64,000 nucleotides of DNA from Laccaria trichodermophora. Lineage: Eukaryota > Basidiomycota > Agaricomycetes > Agaricales > Hydnangiaceae. Position 1 is the stretch's first letter; the number at the start of each line of letters is the position of its first letter. The notes below the pieces were generated by a model. That model ran no database searches. It was not told the origin of the DNA and saw only the letters and a program-made list of their open reading frames with translations. The position numbers were made by a program, and so were the translations under genes. Below, one piece after another: positions 61,063 through 64,000 of the stretch. The stretch spans positions 1 through 64,000 of the forward strand of contig JACTVC010000018.1 in the NCBI GenBank assembly GCA_018417955.1. The letters run 5' to 3'.

Positions 61063-62553
61063 TTATATGGTGAAGAAATCTACTTCTGCCGGAACATCGA
61101 CACCTGGTGGCCACGAAACTATTTTCGGCTTGTCGGGGAGCCTATCGACGAGCACGCACATCGATTTGAGTGTTAGATAATCCTCGTGGTCATCTTCATT
61201 TTCATTGAAAGGCCATTCTCCGGTGTCAGTGCAAATTGTCAATTTCGGGTTCCCGACCATTCGAGCGAAGTCGATGTAGGGGTAAATAAGGGGGTCGTCG
61301 TCGAGCCGAAAGCTCATCAGAAACTTGACTTTCGACCAAGACTTGATTCCATTCTCGATGAATGGCCTAGTGACGCATTCGAGCATGCTTTCAGGTCCTG
61401 AATCATCCACAATTGTCAGGTGGGTGACATGTGGCGTGAGGGTTACGAGGGAATTTATAAAGCCAGCGTCGTAATCCGAGCACTCAATTAGTTCCAAAGA
61501 ATGCAGATTGGAGAATGGCCGCACAAATTTAGGAACAGGGCTAGGGATGAGTCGAAGGGTTACCCTTTTGATTATCAGCGTCTCGAGTTGTGGCGCGACC
61601 AAGAAAGGGAGGAAATATCCAACAAAATTATAGTCTTCACCGTAGCGGAGATGTTTCAGACTATTCATGGTGATTTTGGAAGTCTGAGACGATTCAGGCT
61701 CCCAAAAGTGTTGACCGACAATCGACAGACTGGACAATGATGGTAAAGCAAGGATTTCGAGGAACATGGTGAAAGTCCAACACGCCCAGGCACCTTCGAG
61801 TCGCAGTACTGTGACATTAGAGAAGGGCGGGAGATGCTTCTGAAAAGAGGTTCCATCCATCCGAACATAGAAAAGCTTAGGCGCACCACCCAAAAATACT
61901 GCAGGGGCTAACTCATGAAAATCGAGGCCTCCCTCTGGATCACTTGAACTGAGACGCATCGTAAAATATTGGAGATTGGGAGCTTTCAACCATTGCAATC
62001 TGTTACTGAAGTCATGCATAGGGACGTCCACGCCGGAAAAGAGGGAGAATCGCCTCCAACGATCAACATGCGATATAGTATTTTCAAGCATGGAATTGAA
62101 CAATGGGTGTGATTCCTCGCCCAAGGCGGATTCGGAAAATGAAAAGTGGAGGTCTAGAGGATGAGGACCCGATCGCTCCAAGTATGCAACGAGTCGGTCA
62201 ATCGGAATCCGTTTTGGCAGTTGAGAAGCGTTGTACCGAAAGTTGGACCATAGGGATCGGAAGGACAAGGCGGTGGCACGCCATTGCCTACAAACATGTG
62301 AGATGGTAATTTCTATGAGAGGGTTATTCAAAATCCCCTCAATAAATGATGCGTCATGCGCCAACTCCAACATGCGGCAGGTTATTTCGATAGGAAGGTT
62401 CAAGACGGGCGATGTCTTGTTGTACAGCGCTCCATATTCTGCTCGAGTTTGGATAATACTGTAGTCGAGTTCTTCCTTCTGGGATTCCAGTTTCTCTAAT
62501 TTCTCTACGAGCTTGCGAAGTTTCCTTTGCCTGGACAGGTCGACGGTTGCCAT
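61063..62553 (-). CDS. F-box-like protein, upstream copy of a tandem pair
   Basis: A single exon from ATG 62553 (MATVDLSRQRKLRKLVEKLE). An in-frame codon further up is not an ATG. It has the same layout as the copy at 57987: coiled coil, RAEYGALYNKTSPVLNLPIE, ITCRMLELAHDASF, TISHVCRQWRATALSFRSLW and LRR-like repeats ending DVPAEVDFFTI. The two proteins are close paralogues from the local duplication, both open and full length, so both may be expressed. Confidence 0.88.
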   Translation of the reverse strand: MATVDLSRQRKLRKLVEKLEKLESQKEELDYSIIQTRAEYGALYNKTSPVLNLPIEITCRMLELAHDASFIEGILNNPLIEITISHVCRQWRATALSFRSLWSNFRYNASQLPKRIPIDRLVAYLERSGPHPLDLHFSFSESALGEESHPLFNSMLENTISHVDRWRRFSLFSGVDVPMHDFSNRLQWLKAPNLQYFTMRLSSSDPEGGLDFHELAPAVFLGGAPKLFYVRMDGTSFQKHLPPFSNVTVLRLEGAWACWTFTMFLEILALPSLSSLSIVGQHFWEPESSQTSKITMNSLKHLRYGEDYNFVGYFLPFLVAPQLETLIIKRVTLRLIPSPVPKFVRPFSNLHSLELIECSDYDAGFINSLVTLTPHVTHLTIVDDSGPESMLECVTRPFIENGIKSWSKVKFLMSFRLDDDPLIYPYIDFARMVGNPKLTICTDTGEWPFNENEDDHEDYLTLKSMCVLVDRLPDKPKIVSWPPGVDVPAEVDFFTI

Positions 62554-64000
62554 TGGGGCTGTGATAACCAATCAAATGGAAATTGAGTATGAGGGGAGTA
62601 CATTTATGCCGGAACAATCGCATACCTATCAAACACTCTGAACAATATTCAAGTTGAAAACAAGTTGGCTGGGCGGGCAACCTGGTATAATGAGGGGACT
62701 TTGTATGTGTATGTTTTCCATCATTCCTGTCCACCTTCATCTCCATCCTGTCTCCATCTGCCAGAAACTTGTATTTTACGCAAAGTCGACAAACGACCAA
62801 GGCTCGCGACGGCTCTCTCCTATTCGGTAATTCAGTGGAGGCAGAAGCAACAACCATTCAACTCTCACAGCCAGCACCAGGTCCACACTCACTTCGAAAA
62901 GGTCGCCATGTCACGGAACTGGAGTCATGATGAATTGAGCCGCCAACGGCCTCTCCCAGCCTCTCTGAGCCCTCTCCGCCAACCTTATTGTCGGGCCTAC
63001 CTTGGATCTCTCTTAGCGTCGTCTGTAGAATGTTCCCGGAAATAAGGGTTGTGCACTTTCACGATGAGTCATCCATGTAACTGATGACTCGATTTCGCCC
63101 TTTGCCAGACTGTGTTCCAACTGCGTTCCTTCACCTTGATACCATTGCCAATGCCTACCGGAGGCTGGTAGAATCCTTAAGAGCGCCCATGGCGCTCGAG
63201 CTCATCGACGACTTAGCGACGTCCCCCCTCGGGTGTGGGATCTGGGCGAAGAGGATCCTCTCTGCCACTCTGCTTTTCTCTTCATTCATTCTTGGTTGGC
63301 CAACGTCTGCAGTCCTCTTCCTTTCGATTCAGCGACCAAGAAAGAGACTTTTTATTTTAATTTTATTTTGGAACGAAAATATGATCATCAATGTTCAGAC
63401 TCAAATCAACACATTGAAGGAGATGAAGGACGCCAACTTCAACGTACGAAGAAATCGGGACATTCAACGATTCTACCATTGCAAAAGGCTGCAGGCAGCG
63501 TGACATGAAGGGCAAGAATTTGCAAGCGTTGTTCGAAGACCATACAAGATGTGTGTATACAGCACGACAACCACTCGAAATTGACCGCAAGTTCATCTGT
63601 ATAAACGTCCGAGTTCAACGTCAGCTGCAACGAGTGAACGTGCCGAACTATCCAATTCCCAGTTGCGCTGAAGACCGTCAAGAAATTGGTTGTAGCAAGA
63701 CGCATCAAGTTGGTTGTAGCAAGACGTATCGTCCATCCATCCAGCTGAGGGTCGGTTGATTGATGAGTGAGTGAGTGAGTGTTCACGTCTATTGTAATAT
63801 CCCCTTCGTCAAAACGACGATACCAAACGGCGTCTTAGTCAAGTCTTAGTGTTCAGCAAACGAGAAGCAGGTTACAATGCGGCGCCCAGCGCGGCTCAAG
63901 ACACCTCAACAATGCTCAACACAACAAGTTGCAGTTGATTGCAAGCAGTAGTCCGAAAGTATTATAAAGGCGTGAGTAACGAACGTGAAAGTTAGGTCTT

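Larger units (their letters stand above)
57950..63999. repeat. Tandem segmental duplication, two units of about 3.1 kb
   Basis: Unit 1 (about 57,900-61,000) and unit 2 (about 60,970 to the window end) align throughout. The pairs are the 3' flanks (GTATCGAAAACAT), the F-box genes, and the upstream non-coding regions (AAACTTGTATTT, CATTGCCAA(C/T)(A/G)CCTACCGGA, GGGCGAAGAGGAT, ATGCTCAACAC). Coding parts are more alike than the flanks. The flanks (59472-61062 and 62554-63999) contain only matching short frames such as MW(E/D)LGEED that are not conserved in length, so I call no gene in them. Confidence 0.88.

Overview
This window is nuclear DNA from a basidiomycete fungus, most likely a mushroom-forming Agaricomycete. 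The evidence is short (about 45-65 base) GT-AG introns in nearly every gene, an essentially intact Plavaka-type DNA transposase (a fungal CACTA-group family), a cerato-platanin, a chitin deacetylase-like protein, a polysaccharide lyase 14 protein, an Agaricomycete-type multi-pass membrane protein of unknown function, and six F-box-like proteins. Nothing is organised in operons. Exon structures below were assembled by hand from frames and splice signals. Exact splice sites are therefore inferences except where a protein family fixes the frame.

Layout. 1-3431: 3' part of an unknown multi-exon gene with an in-frame duplicated exon. 3985-8425: Plavaka transposase. 8743-10840: an unrecognised multi-exon gene; 11.7-12.8 kb: weak coding fragments. 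13.4-14.6 kb (-): membrane protein. 14.66-15.93 kb: a compact non-coding block with a tRNA-like sequence, a telomere-like tandem repeat, two perfect hairpins and a ~130-base tandem array. 17.0-18.7 kb (-): a predicted secreted, lysine-rich protein made almost wholly of 11- and 7-residue repeats, the most novel object here. 19.8-20.7 kb (-): SAM methyltransferase. 21.2-23.4 kb: F-box gene and a broken copy of its 5' end. 23.8-25.0 kb (-): polysaccharide lyase 14. 26.5-27.75 kb: Rab11 GTPase. 28.3-30.0 kb: F-box. 30.4-31.9 kb: M50B-type membrane zinc protease. 34.2-35.8 kb: F-box. 36.2-37.3 kb: glyoxalase-like gene broken by a 13-base duplication. 38.6-39.1 kb: cerato-platanin. 41.6-42.7 kb: DOPA dioxygenase-like. 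43.2-44.6 kb (-): polysaccharide deacetylase. 45.35-46.01 kb: a MITE with perfect terminal inverted repeats. 46.7-48.0 kb: PRPP synthetase. 48.6-50.1 kb (-): F-box. 50.4-52.2 kb (-): glutamate 5-kinase. 56.1-57.9 kb (-): PC-esterase/SGNH protein. 58.0-64.0 kb: a ~3.1 kb tandem duplication carrying two F-box genes.

How it fits together. Housekeeping genes (Rab11, PRPP synthetase, glutamate 5-kinase, M50B protease) are interspersed with fast-evolving accessory genes (F-box family, secreted proteins, carbohydrate-active enzymes) and repeats. A 1.2-2.0 kb non-coding repeat occurs three times. Two full-length copies in opposite orientation (39264-41291 and 53409-55432) bracket about 12 kb holding the DOPA dioxygenase, deacetylase, PRPP synthetase, F-box and glutamate kinase genes, so that segment could be prone to inversion. 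Two genes need 5-base microexons to keep frame and two need GC-AG introns, so automated annotation of this region is likely to be wrong in places.
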